64,000 nucleotides of DNA from Crambe crambe (GCA_963924555.1 OZ004597.1:3490404-3554403), one strand, 5' to 3'. Positions 1 through 14,102 are shown, numbered from the stretch's first letter. Notes: generated by a model not told the origin, from the letters alone. Translations and numbers: made by a program.

Positions 1-338
1 AGAAATACAATGTCATAGCTTCCTAAAAATGTCATGAATATATTTAGACCCTATCAGATAGGAAAAATATACATCAAAAACTATGACATACTTATGCAGG
101 AAGGTAGGTCTGTGATCAAAGCTTTGAAAGCCCACAAAATCAAATCAACCACTTTAAGATGTAATTATCATTGGAATAAAAATACAATATCATAGCTTCC
201 TAAAAATGTCATGAATATATTTAGACCCTATCAGATAGGAAATATACATCAAAAACTATGACATACTTATGCAGGAAGGTAGGTCTGTGATCAAAGCTTT
301 GAAAGCCCACAAAATCAAATCAACCACTTTAAGATGTA
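1..338. repeat. Tandem duplication, two ~176-bp units
   Basis: Two near-identical units lie head to tail; the second begins near base 179. They differ by a few substitutions and single-base indels, so the duplication is recent. No reading frame is supported. The stretch from here to 877 shows no convincing exon, although upstream exons of the next gene may lie there or before the window. Confidence 0.9.
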
Positions 339-877
339 GGATCAAAGTCCCGTGTTAGGCATAATGCTGCTGATTTTTGCTGGTGCTGATTTGAGGGCTC
401 CTAAGATTAGGACTGGTGTATCACAACAAATAGCCTTAGGGTCAAACATCAAAGTGCCACCTAAATTCTTTTTTTATGGCAAAGAGAGTTCACAGTGGTG
501 GGTGGTGTTTACCTCAAATGTGGGCCTCCCCAACTGTTTAATGTCCCAAATTAGTGCATTATAATTAAATACACATAAAATGGGTGGGGTCTAGCTGTCC
601 AATCAGTACTATCTGTTATAGTCAGAAAAGGCTATATACTGTCATAATGACTATTTCTAAGTTGATCACAAATCATTTAAAGACTCTTTGATAATAGTTT
701 AATGCACAGACCACTTCTTCTAATCAGTTCTGTATTACTGGACCTGTTTTTTCCACCTTGGACCACTTCGATTGGGCTTGTAACTGCTTGAATTAGTGCA
801 TCCAGAGACCCTCTCTGAGACCACTTGTACTTGGTGATGTGTGATTGATGTTGATCTTAATGTTCTTGTGTGTGCAG

Positions 878-3641
878 AGTGAAGTTGATAGGTCTTAGCA
901 ATAAAATCAGCAACTCTCTTGGAGCTCATCTCAAGGTCAGCCATCCCTACCTCACACTGGGAATCCTACAGTAGTAAGAACTTGGACAAGTTGGGAATAA
1001 GCATTTTCCATTATAGAGAGCTGTACTTCATATAGAGAGCACTATTTGGTCCTCAGTAAATTTAGAGCTTATCGATCCTACAGAGTAATGCGTATGTATG
1101 GATGTCCATATCTTGTCTCTTTTTCTGCAGCAATATGTTTCCTACTGGGATTGCAGCACTGGGAAACTCTATACTCCTTCCTATAATGTAAGTCAGTGCT
1201 TTATAGTCCCAGTCAAATATCAGGTGCATTTTTTTTCTTCATAATAATTATGTTGAAGCTCTCTATAACTCATCTTGGGGCCGAAAATTCAGTGAAGAAA
1301 ATAATTGATAGTTCAACCAATATGATAGCTAGCTCAGGAACAGGATATCCTGATTTCTGTTACAATAATATCCAGATTTCTGTTACAATATTATGCTATG
1401 TATTCAGTTCATTAGTTGAACATATCCAGTCTTGTTGGCTTGGTGACCATGTATATTTGACATTAGTGTATTAGTCATGGCCATTGTGTTGTCTGTTAGT
1501 GTTATTTTGGTTAAAGATGATTATGGAGGGGCAAAGTCTCTCGTTAATTAATTGTAACAGAATACCACTTTGTCCAGGACACTTTACACAAATTTTATGT
1601 TGTGTCCTGACCTGTTACGTATTATGTGGTTGTGTCTGGGATGAGAGTGACTCTGGCTCAACCTCTCTCCAAATCTCTTAATAAAAGTGGGAGTGCCATC
1701 TCTACTTAGAGAGTACTATCGTACTCTCTGATATTAATTTGGTTGTGGGGAAGGTTTGAGGAATAGATGGCTACAATTTGTTCTATGGTTTAACACAACT
1801 GCATGGATTGTATAGGAAAAACACTGAGTGGGGAGGGAGGTCGAGGGGCCTTAATTGTCCGGATGCTCCATTGGAGTAGTACTTAATATTTTCTTTCATA
1901 ACTCCAGAATACTTACCTCCTGCTCCTAATCTTATTATGTATGTTCTATCAGGGGGAGTTATTGAAGCCTATTGTTTCTAGAACAAAAGATAAAAAGGTC
2001 AGTTGTAAAATTATTGTTTGGTATGTGTATGTCATGGACTTTCTCTTATGCAGAATGAAGAGGTCTTCTTAACTCATATTCACAGGTAATACTTGTAATA
2101 GCTATGTCCACATTATTAAGAAACTCATGCTAAGCAATGCAGAAGTCCCATTTCATGCTACAGTTCTTTGCTTCCTCTAGCTAGCTGTATCAAGCATTCT
2201 TTATGGAGGACATGCCAACTCTTAACCTCCTTGGATAAAGGCTAAGATGCCATCAGTAATTTTAAGTATAATGCATTCTTTATGGAGGGCATGCCAACCT
2301 TCTGCATGTCTTGGGTTGTCTCAGCAAATTTGGCTCTAGCCAAGACATTGAGATATTTCAAGAAAAAGACTGCAACCTTTGATCTGACCATGTAACCATG
2401 GAAATAATTTACAGTTGTATTGCTGCCTGGCATATCCCATATCTCAAAGTATCTTTTGAAGAATTCCTTCTCTAATAGCCTGAATGAGTGTTTACATGTT
2501 TACATTGTTTGTGTTTACATTGTTTGTTTATTTAGTGTCCTATTGGAGATAGCCATGAAGGCCTTTGTCTACTACCATGGTTACTGCACTGCCATCCCTG
2601 AGGAGAAAAGGTACTTTTTTTCCTTCTTCTTTTGAAGCTGTCTTTCATAAAATAGCTACTTTAATGTGTCCAAGTAAGTTCCTACTTTTCGTTAACCTCA
2701 AAGGGTCCTCTGAATTGAGTTGGGTTGCCCAACATAGTTATCTGTAGTCCTCCCTCTACCATTGAGACCTTTTTGAGGTGTCACCACATCTCTTGAATTC
2801 AGGATTTAGTTCTATGTAGCTGCTCTTATCATGATCATGACCTGTGATTCTTACATGGAGGCATCTTGAATGAGTAGTACAGTTAATGCTGCACTCTATA
2901 CATGGTATAACAAGTTGTATGCAATTCTATTTTTTTTCCAACTTTCATCAGCCTTTTTTTTTTTTTTTTTTTTTTTTGGTTTTGTTGTGGTTTAAAGATC
3001 GCCACCATTTGCTCACCCGCGACTGGTTCATGCTAGCGTAATAGAAAAGAGTACTGTGAAGAGACGCAAGATGAGTTTCCTGCAGAAGCTGGGAGTCAAG
3101 AATGATGATGTTGACATCATTGAGGTATCTATAGATTTATATGCAGTTATAAAGACCTAAAGTTTGAATTGGGTAGAAAATGAACAATCTGTAGCTACAT
3201 AATCCTGCTGGCATTCTAACAGAAATGGTGTTCATTTTGGTCTTGTGTTGCATGCAGTATTTTGTTGATATGATTCGAGAGCAGCAGTTGGTGGAGTGGG
3301 GGCTAGCAAGTCCCAATGGAGGTCCCCATGATGACAGTAAGTTCAACTCCACTAATGCTTCCATAGTGACAGTCAAATGCCAAGTTGGTTTGGCAATCCA
3401 ATGCAAGATGCAAAATCTAAAAACAGCTGACTTGAGGTTGTTCCTGAATAAGTCAATTCAAATTGCATTTTACATTTGGACAACTAAATAACAGCCAAGA
3501 TAATAATGTGGTATAGTGCAGCTGCTCTGCTATTGGGAATTGATTATGATAGCTAGTGTTATTATTGCAGATCCAGTGAGGATACAGCTACAGACTAAAC
3601 ACTGTCCGGAGACCTTTTCCAAGCCCAAGAGACCGTATTAG
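878..3641 (+). CDS. 3' part of an unrecognised multi-exon gene (last six exons)
   Basis: Six exons chain in phase: 878-935, 1131-1187, 1953-1997, 2054-2085, 2998-3124, 3258-3336, and a terminal exon 3571-3641 ending in TAG (seven pieces if 878-935 is accepted). Introns are GT-AG, and each junction restores the codon phase (for example AG|A across 2085/2998 and A|AT across 3336/3571). The peptide contains YVSYWDCSTGKLYTPSYN, then a basic stretch with KRRKMSFLQKLGVKNDD, then EYFVDMIREQQLVEWGLASP, and ends in KPKRPY. I do not recognise the family. No signal peptide, TM segment or catalytic motif is visible in this part. The 5' end is missing: the first exon listed starts in mid-codon, so more exons lie upstream. 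The exon at 878 is the least certain. Confidence 0.6.
1696..1732 (-). repeat. Recurrent hairpin motif (AGAGAGT...ACTCTCT)
   Basis: A short perfect hairpin, stem AGAGAGTRC with a 4-base loop, is followed on the minus strand by (A)TGTAG/AAGTAG-rGGATGR. The same motif recurs at 25938, 26735, 27707 (+) and 30733-30762 (-). It lies in an intron of the gene at 878-3641. It looks like the end of a mobile repeat. Confidence 0.6.
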
Positions 3642-4265
3642 CCACCTTATATAGCTCAGTAATTTTTTGTTTGTTTGCTTATTGTGGATTATGTGTCAAA
3701 ATCAAAATTTAATCACTTTTACATTATTTTTCTTATGATTATTATTTTGTATTACAGTATTTATTTTTGCGGCAAAAAAATTTAAAAAAATGTTAATAAT
3801 TAATGCATGCATTCCCTGGGTCTTTTGAGGAAGTAAACAAAGATCGGACTGTGTGAGCGTGTGTATAAAGTTGACCAAGTTAATAACAGCTGATCCTTAT
3901 ACTTCCCTACGTCTGCAATTCTCCGAATCCTGCTTCTTACTGTGAGTTCCCCAATTGTAGCCAGTCTAGCTAGCGGTGATCAATATTTTCCCCCTTTTCC
4001 GTGAAACTGTTGGGGTATCTTATTGAGGTCAACAATAATTCATGCAGTTATAACGTTACTGGTAGCCTGCAACAGCTCCCTATAAATGCACCCCAGCATT
4101 TGGGCAGCTGCCATAGCAAATATTAGTTCAATCCATTCTTCCGAGTTTTGAGCCTGATCTAGCCTAGTGTCCTAGTATTAGTAGTGAATATTTTATCCTT
4201 GTATTAAATAAATCAACAGAAAAAAAATTCAAGAGAGCCAATATCAACTAGCAGCTGCATGCAAC
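3642..4265. other. Intergenic, no gene seen
   Basis: AT-rich spacer between the stop of the first gene and the signal-peptide exon of the receptor. It should hold the first gene's 3' UTR and the receptor's promoter, but no clear core promoter element stands out. An AATAAA occurs near 4206, very close to the receptor start, so it is doubtful as the upstream gene's poly(A) signal. Confidence 0.5.
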
Positions 4266-7200
4266 ATGTGGACAATACAATTCTACATAGCAGTGAGCGT
4301 CTTGGTGCTCATAACCTCCACTGGATGTCATGGTGAGAAAATATAAAACTGGATATGCTAATGTTTGTAATACTATTGCTAGTCGTGTTCTGAGGTTTAG
4401 CTTTAAAAATATATAGCTAGTGATCTTATTAACTTGTGTAGAACAAATTGGATTGCAGGCTTCTAATTGGTACTCTGGCAAGGACCTGCAACTGGCATTG
4501 TGCTGGTATGCTTACCAGCAGCTTTATGTACTTTGGGGATGCACAAGTGTGTTAATTGCAAATTAGATGCCAAGCACAGCTTGTGTTGATGGCGTCACAG
4601 AATTAGCACTTCATTCTATCTCTCTATGAAATGTCTTTTGCACTGGACTATTGTGTTCATCAAGACAATAGTTTAACAAAAGACGGGTTCCATCCTAAGA
4701 CTAGGGAATAGAATTACCAATATGAGTTTGAGAGATGCTCTGTTCAATTTCAGAGTAGTGGGAAAGTAAGGAACAAGGAGGAAGGGCTATCTATGCATCC
4801 TCATCCTTGTGATGTGCAGTCATATGTTAAGTATAGATTTCAGGCTGGATGGTGGTAATGAGATTGTCTGGGATTTGAACGTGCCAGGATTTCCTTAGTG
4901 GACTAGTTAGTACATTATGGCTACAGTTGAGCAAACATTGATCAATACCCCTTGCATCTTTGAAAGTGAACCCAATCATTAAAGTAGAGAAATGGGAAGC
5001 TACATACTAGCTACTTACAAGATGCATGCATGCATGCTAAACTCACAGTATCCAAAATTAGCAATACAATTTTGAGCTATAGACCATTCTGACCAATCCC
5101 ACCTTTAATTGATAATGACTAGTAAGACCTAAATTTGGTGTGCTTACTATCTTCACCACACACCGAAAACTTCTAACAGACCATCCTGTCTGCTTTGGGA
5201 CATGGATATGTGTACGTGTTGAGTAAACCTTGATCCAGAGCCAGGAGCCCAGTACAATACATGCACCAGATGTACTGATAATTACAATGTTAACATTGTT
5301 TACAAGTATAATCTGATTAAGTTCTGCAGTGTTCAGTTGATTGATTCTAGGAAGTGTGGTTTGTATAGGAATATTCCCAATAGGGTGGTCATCAAAGGAA
5401 GAGAACCAATACAACTTCCACCCCTTAATAGCCTCCTACCACTGGTCACCTTATAATGGCATTGATTCCTCCTCCTAAGGAAGTAGGCATACCACACAGC
5501 CCTTCGAGAAGGAACCCTTTAGCTTCCTATTCTATTATTTCTGGTTGGGGTCAGAGTTCATTGTGCATAGTCCAGGGTGGCCAGGTATACCCTCCGTCCT
5601 CAGGGGAAGTGTTATTGTCTAATGGCCAAATCCCAGAGGACTGTATTGATACAAGGAGGGTAACTACAAAGCAGTTTTACATCATTGTTCCTATTATTAG
5701 CAAAGCAGTTTTACATCATTGTTCCTATTATTAGCAAATTGCATTTAGTATTTCTTGTATTGCTCAAGATAAAGCAGATTGCGTACTATTTTGTAAGTTG
5801 CAATGTAGATAATCCTTCCTGTATGTATGTAGCTGAGCACTGCGTGGATCTGCATTTCTACTGATTTCAAGCTATAATTGCACTAAGCAGAGCTAATGTG
5901 GCATGTAAAGTGATCCAGTGGGCCATTAGCACTAGGTTATGTGTTGTAGCACTGAGTAAAGATGTTATGCAGTCACATTATGAAGCCACACACAGACTGG
6001 CAGATGGTCAGTGGGCTCATACCCTTATAGTGTGTGGTTACCACAGGATGTGCATGCCTCACTCCACTAGTTCTGCACTGATAAGGTATGATAATGGTAA
6101 TGTGATGTGTCTTCTGATGCATGGCATTTGCTTATCAACAACAGGAGGTGGGTGGGACCACTACACCCTTTACCATAATTGTGTGGGTGTAGTAGTATAC
6201 TATCTTACATCTGTAGGTCAGAATGTGAGATTGGAAGCAAGCATTTTGGCATATTTTGATTATGGTACCACAAGGAGAGGAAGGTGCTACAATTTGAGCA
6301 TCTTGGGTCCACCCTATCTAGCTTCATCTGCTGTAACCATATCATGTCCTTATCTCACCACAAGTTTATATTCCATGTATACACATATACCCCATAGCTG
6401 CTGTCATGTGATTATCATGTGATTATATAATAATACAGGTGCCATTCGGATTTACAGTTTTCCCAGTCCCCTGTACTTTACAAATGGGCATACCCTCTCC
6501 ATCACGTGCGAGCATCCTGACAACATGGTCTTCATGCATTGGACCCATCCAACTGAGGGTGTCGTCTCTGTCTCTCAGGGCCGCAAAATAGTGACACATT
6601 TTGACAGTGTCCAGGGGGTCAGATATGTCTCTCTCCGCATCAATAATGCTAGGCAGAGTGATGCAGGAGACTACAGATGCCACTTCAGTGAGTGTGCACA
6701 GTTCTAGTAATCTCTAGTATCCTAAGAGACAACGGGATTTACTAAAGATGCCACTTCAGTGAAATTACAGTGGATCAAGATTTAAGTGGTTATGGCATTC
6801 CAAATGAAATTCCTTATCTCAAAGCTATGTAGAAGGGGCAATTTCTTTTAAGGGCCAGCTGACTGATTATATCTTTTGAAGGAAGTTGGCTATGACTAAT
6901 CTGATATTTGTAGTTCTGGAGGATTGCACTCCTTCTATAGTAATCCTCTTGTTCCTTGTTTTCAGGACAAGGTGGTGCCACACACATGAGTACTTCACTG
7001 CGTGCCAATTATCGAATGAATATAATGCTCATTTCACCTGCTCACACTGACGCAGTACTAGCCGTCGGTGAGACCTTGAGTGTCTTCTGCAATGCTTCAC
7101 ACTTCAACTCCCGTCAGTGGTTACGCTTGTCAAGCGTCCGCTCTGCACCTAGAGTGGTCAGGGCCACCTCAGATGGGAGGGTCACCATCTCCTCCAACAT

Positions 7201-10200
7201 GCACTTGCAGATTAGGAACGTGAGATTGGGAGACCAGGCCATCTATAGATGCGCACTCAGAAATGAACTGACCCCTCGTGAGGGGGTAAATATTGATGTC
7301 AATTTGACAGTCGTGGGTGAGTTTTGTGTAGCACAACTCTTTGAACAGGTGTAGGTCAAGTAGTAGGGCATGTCTGTCCTTTTAACGTAGTCCTGACATA
7401 AAATCAACTGTCTACTGTCTCTCCCTGAACATCTTGTAAACTTGCCCACTTAAGTGACTGGAAATCCTTATTTGCTTCAGGTCAACCTCCAACAGCTGCC
7501 CACTTATGACTTTGCATGGGAAGAGCAAGACGATTAAATGCCTTAATAATAGCATTATCACGACAAGCCTATTCTTTTCCCCTATGTTCTTCCCCAGCTT
7601 ACTATCAACATCGATAGCAATGTTGTCCCTGCTCCCTTATTTTGCTAATTCTGGGGCTTGTAGTAATTAAAGCTAACTTAATTAGCATGGCAGGGACTTC
7701 TCTGGGGAAGTTATAATTGGCCTATAATCCATTTATAGTAGTAATGTTAGTCCCTGCCACCTTGTAGTACTTAATCAACCATTAAAGTAGTAATGGTGGT
7801 TTTCGGAAACATGTCCCTTCTTGCCTTTTTCTTTCCGTTCTGTGCATTCTGAAAGCCAACAAAGTTGTTTATCTATAGTAAATCAGCCCCACATATAGGT
7901 GCAAAAAATCCCTCATTAATTAGACATCAAGGTACTATTAATTAGACATCCAGGTACTAAAGCCCCTCATTAATTAAACAGATAGTCCCCAATCAGCATG
8001 AGTTTCCATACATTGTCTTCATGTGGTTTTTAATAGTAGTGCCACATCCTCTTATATTGTAGTCCCTACTACTATGTTTAGTACTGTAATGGCCTAATGG
8101 GTAAGAGGTACTACCCTAGTTGGGTCAGTCCATTGTACATATTATATTTGTGACAGTCGAGGGTAGAATCAAACCTTATTCACATTTTAGATCAAACCTT
8201 ATTCACATTTTAGTCAAAGTTTACTTTTGTCATGAGTGATGCTTTACAATAAAAATTTCTGCCTTTTGAACTTCTTTTTTTTTTGCAAAAGTAGAAAGCA
8301 TGAATTACATTTGATTTCTACCCTCGACTGTCACATTTGATTACAAAGGTAGTTTACCTGGTGCCAGTTCTTCATTCTTTGTATGAACTGAAATAACATT
8401 TCAGTGTATTCTGAATGTGAAATTGCCTTCATCAGTTAGGGGTTTTATTTGCTGGTTTGATCAAACATGCAAGGCTCTGGGCCATTCCTAGCTGTGGTGT
8501 ATTTTGACCTATTTGGCAGAGAATCCTTAAAGAAATACCCTTTTCAATAAGTTCTCCCTTTTTTGAAATTCTTTAGTGCGACCTGTGGCGTTGGTGACCC
8601 CTGAAGTCCATGTGGTGGGAGAGAATACTACTGCCTCCATTGCCTGTCGTGTCACAGGGTTTCCCTACCCTGAGGTCACGTGGAGAGACGGAAGATCCAA
8701 TTTGGTCATCAATAACCCTGTAGAAGGTCAGTGGGACATACAGGACACATAGAGAGACTCCCGTACCATATATGTATGTATGTAGGTATATAAATATAGT
8801 ATCAATGAATGCTGGGATTTAGATTACAGGGGCTTTGCCATATCATACTACAAAATAATCTTGAAACCTTCAGCTCTCTGGCCTTCTCAATTCATGTCAC
8901 TGTATGTGCTTTACATCGTATATTATTTTTGTGTGCAGGTTTGACAATACATACTGTTACAGAGAACAGCACATCTCAGCTTAGCACTCTCACCTTTAGT
9001 TCTGTCCAGAGACATCAAGAAGGAGACTACACTTGCCATGCTGATGACACTCACTATGGCTACTCTGACTCTGCAACTGGATTCCTTAGATTGGCAGGTA
9101 TACAGATTAATTTATACCAGACCCAAGGATTTTTAAGTGTTGTGGTTGAGGAAATGAACAGTTCTTGGTGCCCTCGATTGTAAGGTAGCTAGTGTAGTTC
9201 AATGCCTTTAGTGACATGTGGAGCTTGGTCTCATATTTCTGTTGTTTGTGTTATTCAATACATGAATGGAGCAAGTGAACTCTGCCACTTATGGCCCTGA
9301 GCAGTAGCTAACATCTTCCTCATCAAATTTCACAAACAGTGCACAGACACACCTGCTACTATGGGAAGTTTTGTGGATCTGATTTCTAGCTGCTCAAGGA
9401 ATGTGTTTTTTGCACATTTCTGTTTGTTATTCCTCTTAGTTATAAGTTATGGCTACTGCATATGCCATGATAATCAAACATGTAGAGGTGCAGATGATTT
9501 TTTAAAAACTATGGTCTCTCTCTCACTTATAATGAATGTGTTTGTTGTATTTCAGGCACACCGGACCGTCCCACTAATGTCCACCTGAGTGTGGTCAATC
9601 AAACCAACATCTTGGTCACCTGGGATGCTCCTCATTCAGAAGTAGAAACTTATGTCGTAAGTTAACTGTCAGTTCACAAGTAGCAAGTGAAGATTTAACT
9701 AGCAAGCACCATATTTAAAAGATAGGCTGTAGGTGAGTCATGTGCATTTCTCTTTATGGGATAACCTTTGATATGGTTGGAGTGAGTTCAATAGTATGTC
9801 CTTCATCATGGTTGCATGTATGGGCAAAGGAGTCACTCCACTTAGCTTTTAATGTACAGCTGTGACAACATTTCCATGTAAACAGTCTTTGAAGAATATA
9901 CTCTATATATGATCTTCATAATTTCCTTCTATCAACTAAACAATGAATATATATTGCAGGTGTCTTGGAATGCAGTCGGTACTCGTGGGTCTCAAATGCA
10001 CAGGCTGAACTCCAGCCTGGTCACCAACTTTACCATCACTGGACTGCGCCGTCTTACCCAGTACTCTGTGACCATCTATGCCACCAACTCCAAAGGGCGG
10101 GGGATGACCTCTCACCCCACAAACATCACCACTCTTGCAACTGGTAAGTATGGTCTCGTCTTATTGACCACTCTTCAGTTCTCTAATTGCTTGTTCTGAC

Positions 10201-13200
10201 CATTTCAATTAGTAGGGGTTTTTAATTAACTCCTCTATTTGGATTAGGGGCCTTTGAGGGCCTTTAATAGACGCCTCTTCAAATAAGGCCTATTATAGAC
10301 CTCCTCTTTACCTTATTATTTTTTCCTGACCAATTCAAATTGGAGGGTTTTTCCTGACATCTTCTGTTTACAGATAGCTATGAATCTTTATAGTGAAATT
10401 TGATGAGGAAACATAATCATGGCTGGAGCTATATAATATAGTCTGTGAATATATAATTTGGAGTTTCCTGTTATTGGTGCTGAGCTTTCTAAAATTTAAT
10501 ATAGGCACACGGGTAATTTCTCTATCATATTATGAAAATGCTTTCAGTTTTGGTATTGTGGTCTAGCTTATAAGTCTAAAATTTTTAAATCTGACTAGCC
10601 AAGATCAAGGTGCTGAAACTGATAGGGGAACTATCTTATGTAGGTACATTTATGACCTCCTACCTCCTATTCAAATTATATGGGCCATTACGATTAGAAT
10701 GCATGTAGTATTTTGAGGAATTATAAATTAATGGTTGTGTGCTGGTGTAGTCTCTCGTCTAGAAAGGAGATGCATTTTACTTTATGGAGCCCTAAAATTC
10801 AATATGGAATCTCTAAGGATGCGCCTCTACTGTTGCTACATGTTGCATAAATTGAAGCCACCATATTTCCATATATCCATCATTTTAAAGATTGCTACAA
10901 TAATGTTCAAAGATGGCTTTTCCTGGAAATGATCGTGGAAGTGTCCTAGTTTATAGAATCCTATTTCATGCTCTAATACTTCTAATACTTCCATTGAGGT
11001 ATTTCCTTAGACTGGATCACATTTCAAAGCGAATATGCTCCTACTGCTATTTTTTATTCCGTGATGCTCAAAATATTGACATAATAATTATATGGAGTGT
11101 GTTTGTAGTAAGGGTCAAAGTGCTAATAATATTCACATTTATAAGAATGCTAAGTACCTGTTTACCACTAAAATAATACGTAATTCCATCCATTACTTTT
11201 GTCATACTTACATTCATTACTGCAGTTCCTAGTGCTCCAGTTGAAGTGGTTATTCTTGATGTGGGGTCTGAGTCAGTACGTGTGGAGTGGTCAGACTCCC
11301 TCCCCATGGACAATGGGGGTGCACTCATCCGCAAAGTTAGACTCTCATACAAGGAAGTGTCAGCTGAAGAGTGGACGGATGAGGCCCTGGAAGTGGACGC
11401 TGGGAATATGTTCACTGTTGTCTCAGGACTCAGGGATCGACGAACTTACCACATCAAAATGGAGGTTGGAAATGTCATAGGTATGCGTCTAATATGTTTT
11501 GTTTTGTATGTGTGTGATCTTTCCCCCCCCCCCCCCTCCCCCCATAGGATATGGTCCATCTGCCATATCAGAGCCCTTTGATACACTCCACCCAGGGTAT
11601 CCTGGTTCACCCAGTCATGTTGTGACCAGGAACCTCACCCATGATTCTGCTGTGGTGTGTTGGTTGGAGAGCTCCTTTGGAAGACCCTTCATCTCCTACA
11701 GTGTGGAGATTGCAGAGTCTAGTTCGAATCTTAGAGCCAAAATTCAAAGATTTGATTCATCTCAAGTGGGTAGAGTGCAAGACTGTGATACAGGTGTTGT
11801 GGTAAGTCAATATATAGTGTATAGTTATGGTTACCCCTTACCAATTTTCACACTATTTTAGTGATGACCTCCTACCAACTTTTTGCACAGGTGACTGACC
11901 TCAACCCCAAAACATGTTACAGATTTTCAGTGTCTGTGAGGAACAGTCAGGGGGTGGGGAGACCAAGCTCTGTATCAGATGAGTACTGTACTCCCTCACT
12001 ATGTTCTAATAGTGCCTGTTCCACTGGTAAGTCTGCGCTACCTTTTTGCACTGTAGCTACTTACTAATTATGTTCATTGCTGTAATTATAGCTATGATCT
12101 CAGGAATTTCCTCACTACTTCTCAAATTCTTACTGTAGGTAGTCCAGCTGCTTTTTCCCTGTCACCTCAAGTCCTTGCTGGAGTAGTGGCTGGTTCAGTG
12201 GTGGTGGTTATGGTCGTAGTGCTGGCGTTCATTGTGTGTCTCGTGATGAGGCAGCATAAGAAGTCTGCCTTGAAGAAGAGCAGACATAACTGCAGCAGCA
12301 GCATGGATAGTGGGATTTCTCAGAGAAAGTATGTATTGTACTATGATGTTTCATTACACATGTTCAGTCGGTGTCCTCTGATTATTGTTCAGACTTAAGG
12401 ACATACATAATAATGTAGTGCCAATAGACATAGTACCGAGTATGACAAGCATTCAAATAGCATGTACACTGAGGTTCTATTTTGCATAGTATCTATGATG
12501 ATGAATGTGGGGACAAGCTTTTCAACACATTGTCATCATTATTGTAGGGAATCTGACATAATGGCTGCCTCTTCCAGTGCAAATCTAGTAACTCAGGATC
12601 ACAAAGCACCAATCTTCAGTTGTTCCTCCTTCAACGGCTCTCCAGAGGCACTGCAAGAGACTCCCAACACATCCACCACAATCTTATCCAATGACGAGCA
12701 AAATCCCTTTGACTTCAATATGAGAGGTAGCCAATCCATTCCAGTGATGCACCCCCAGCCTGTTCTCTGTCCTCAGACCAATGATCACCTGGAGTACACC
12801 CAAAGTAGTCTCTACCCTATTCTGGAACACCCTCCTCCTTACCAGCATCGGTTACCTCACCCCCTTCCCCTCTCTCAGTTGCCGGTGCATCTTGGACGAA
12901 GCCATCCACATCATCATTACCCCCATCAGCCCAAACTGACCAATCAAGGAGGGAACTGTGTTACTGTCATGACCGATAATCCTAACTACGTGGAACAGGT
13001 AAATTGGTAAATCTCTTTTTGTTATATTCAATATTGAATATTATCCTTCAATTTTTATACTACCACATAACAGGAAAGTTTTGTGGGGCAAATTTTGTGA
13101 ATTCCATTGTGAAATTGATACTTCAATTTTTGAAAATATTATTTTTTATTTTCCATGAAATAATTATTTTATTACAGGAGGCCAACTTCAGGCAGAACTG

Positions 13201-13624
13201 CAGTTCAGAGATCAGAGAACCGGTACAGATCAGATACCCTTATCATGGTGATGCCATGTCTGAGGTAGACAGTGAGATATCGGTCCCCTTGCAAAAAATA
13301 CCAACCCCCCACTTTGGCGAGAGTTACTCGCAGAGTGGCTGCTCCCCTGTCATGCAGAGAAAAACTAATGCAAACAGATTCTTCCCTGCTGGAGGTGAAA
13401 GTAATGCAGTCATCCAGAACAGAAGCATTTCTGAAATTGACAGTCGTGGTGGATACTCTTCCACTGCCAACAGTTACAAGAAATACAAATCCGATGAAGA
13501 GGATGAAGACACAGAATTTGTTGATAATGATGCTTATATGACTTTCACACGTCCCAAGTTTGAGATCATTGGCAGTGAAGAGAAAGGTGCTGTATTGGAG
13601 ACAGTTCAAGTGAAGCAGCACTAG
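4266..13624 (+). CDS. Ig/fibronectin-III single-pass transmembrane receptor
   Basis: Thirteen exons join with unbroken phase: 4266-4332, 6439-6687, 6966-7316, 8577-8726, 8939-9097, 9556-9656, 9960-10143, 11226-11480, 11548-11801, 11891-12026, 12139-12328, 12548-12998, 13178-13624 (2,994 nt, 997 aa). Residues 1-22 (MWTIQFYIAVSVLVLITSTG) are a signal peptide. Three Ig domains follow (about 23-325; second cysteines in DAGDYRC, DQAIYRC, EGDYTC), then three FN3 domains (about 326-635), a TM helix near 647-672 (AGVVAGSVVVVMVVVLAFIV) with a basic stop-transfer, and a ~325-residue tail. The tail carries PPPY (Y797, WW-type), NPNY (Y846, PTB-type) and YMTF (Y969, SH2-like). The order resembles Robo/DCC/neogenin-type adhesion or guidance receptors, but I see no family-specific cytoplasmic motif, so orthology is not claimed. 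Role in adhesion or signalling is inferred. Intron 1 (2.1 kb) holds no supported exon. Confidence 0.9.
8150..8335. mobile_element. MITE with ~20-bp terminal inverted repeats
   Basis: The ends TGACAGTCGAGGGTAGA and its reverse complement face each other about 185 bp apart in a receptor intron. The interior holds a short direct duplication (TTATTCACATTTTAG twice) and no ORF. This is the structure of a non-autonomous DNA transposon. Confidence 0.8.
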
Positions 13625-14102
13625 CTCGTGAAAGAATGTGTAATGCTAATTCAACTGTTATCTTTTCCAGAATGACTAACTATGGAATTATTGTCGTTCT
13701 TGTGTACTGTGCATGTGGTTCATTCTTGTGATGGTTTATGGAATTGCCATGCTATGTATAGAAATACCATGCTACCATGCTACCTCCAATCTCTGTACAT
13801 GTCATTTATCATCATTTTGTTTATTTGTGTATACATAATATATATGTGGTGTGTATAATGCATTTTTCATCTACTTTACCCTTTACCAATCCAGGACGTG
13901 CGCGCGCGCGTATTGTGCGCATACCACAGACATGGGCGGGGCTCGTTTATAAACAAACTCCATTGCTTAGCAACAACACCAAGCCCTATGATTATTAGTG
14001 CCCTCTGGCTGTGTTTGTTTAGACTTCAACTGATTTATATAGTGAGCCACCATCGACTTTTAAATAGATCGACGGGAGAAGATATCTAGCTAGCTAGTGA
14101 AC
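13625..14102. other. Intergenic spacer between receptor and gene 3
   Basis: Holds the receptor 3' UTR (no canonical AATAAA seen near the stop) and the presumptive promoter of the next gene. A (GC)n-rich spot near 13898-13920 and the RFX-like site described separately are the only notable features. Confidence 0.5.
13944..13974 (+). promoter_or_regulatory. Candidate X-box (RFX) with adjacent forkhead-like site
   Basis: On the minus strand 13962-13974 reads GTTGCTAAGCAAT, close to the RFX X-box consensus. Just upstream, TTTATAAACAAAC contains a forkhead-like TGTTTAT. The pair lies about 130-160 bp before the ATG at 14103. RFX plus forkhead sites are typical of ciliary gene promoters in animals; that meaning here is inference from short motifs. 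Confidence 0.3.

Noticed and set aside
2242..2470. Minus-strand frame reading KRYFEIWDMPGSNT, resembling a small-GTPase switch region (WDTAG)
   Set aside because: Stops follow on both sides, no P-loop or NKxD motif is present, and it lies in an intron of a + strand gene. Possibly a very old pseudogene, but too weak to call.
5898..6422. 174-codon + frame in receptor intron 1
   Set aside because: The signal-peptide exon and the Ig1 exon join in phase without it. The composition is not domain-like and no acceptor/donor pair keeps phase.
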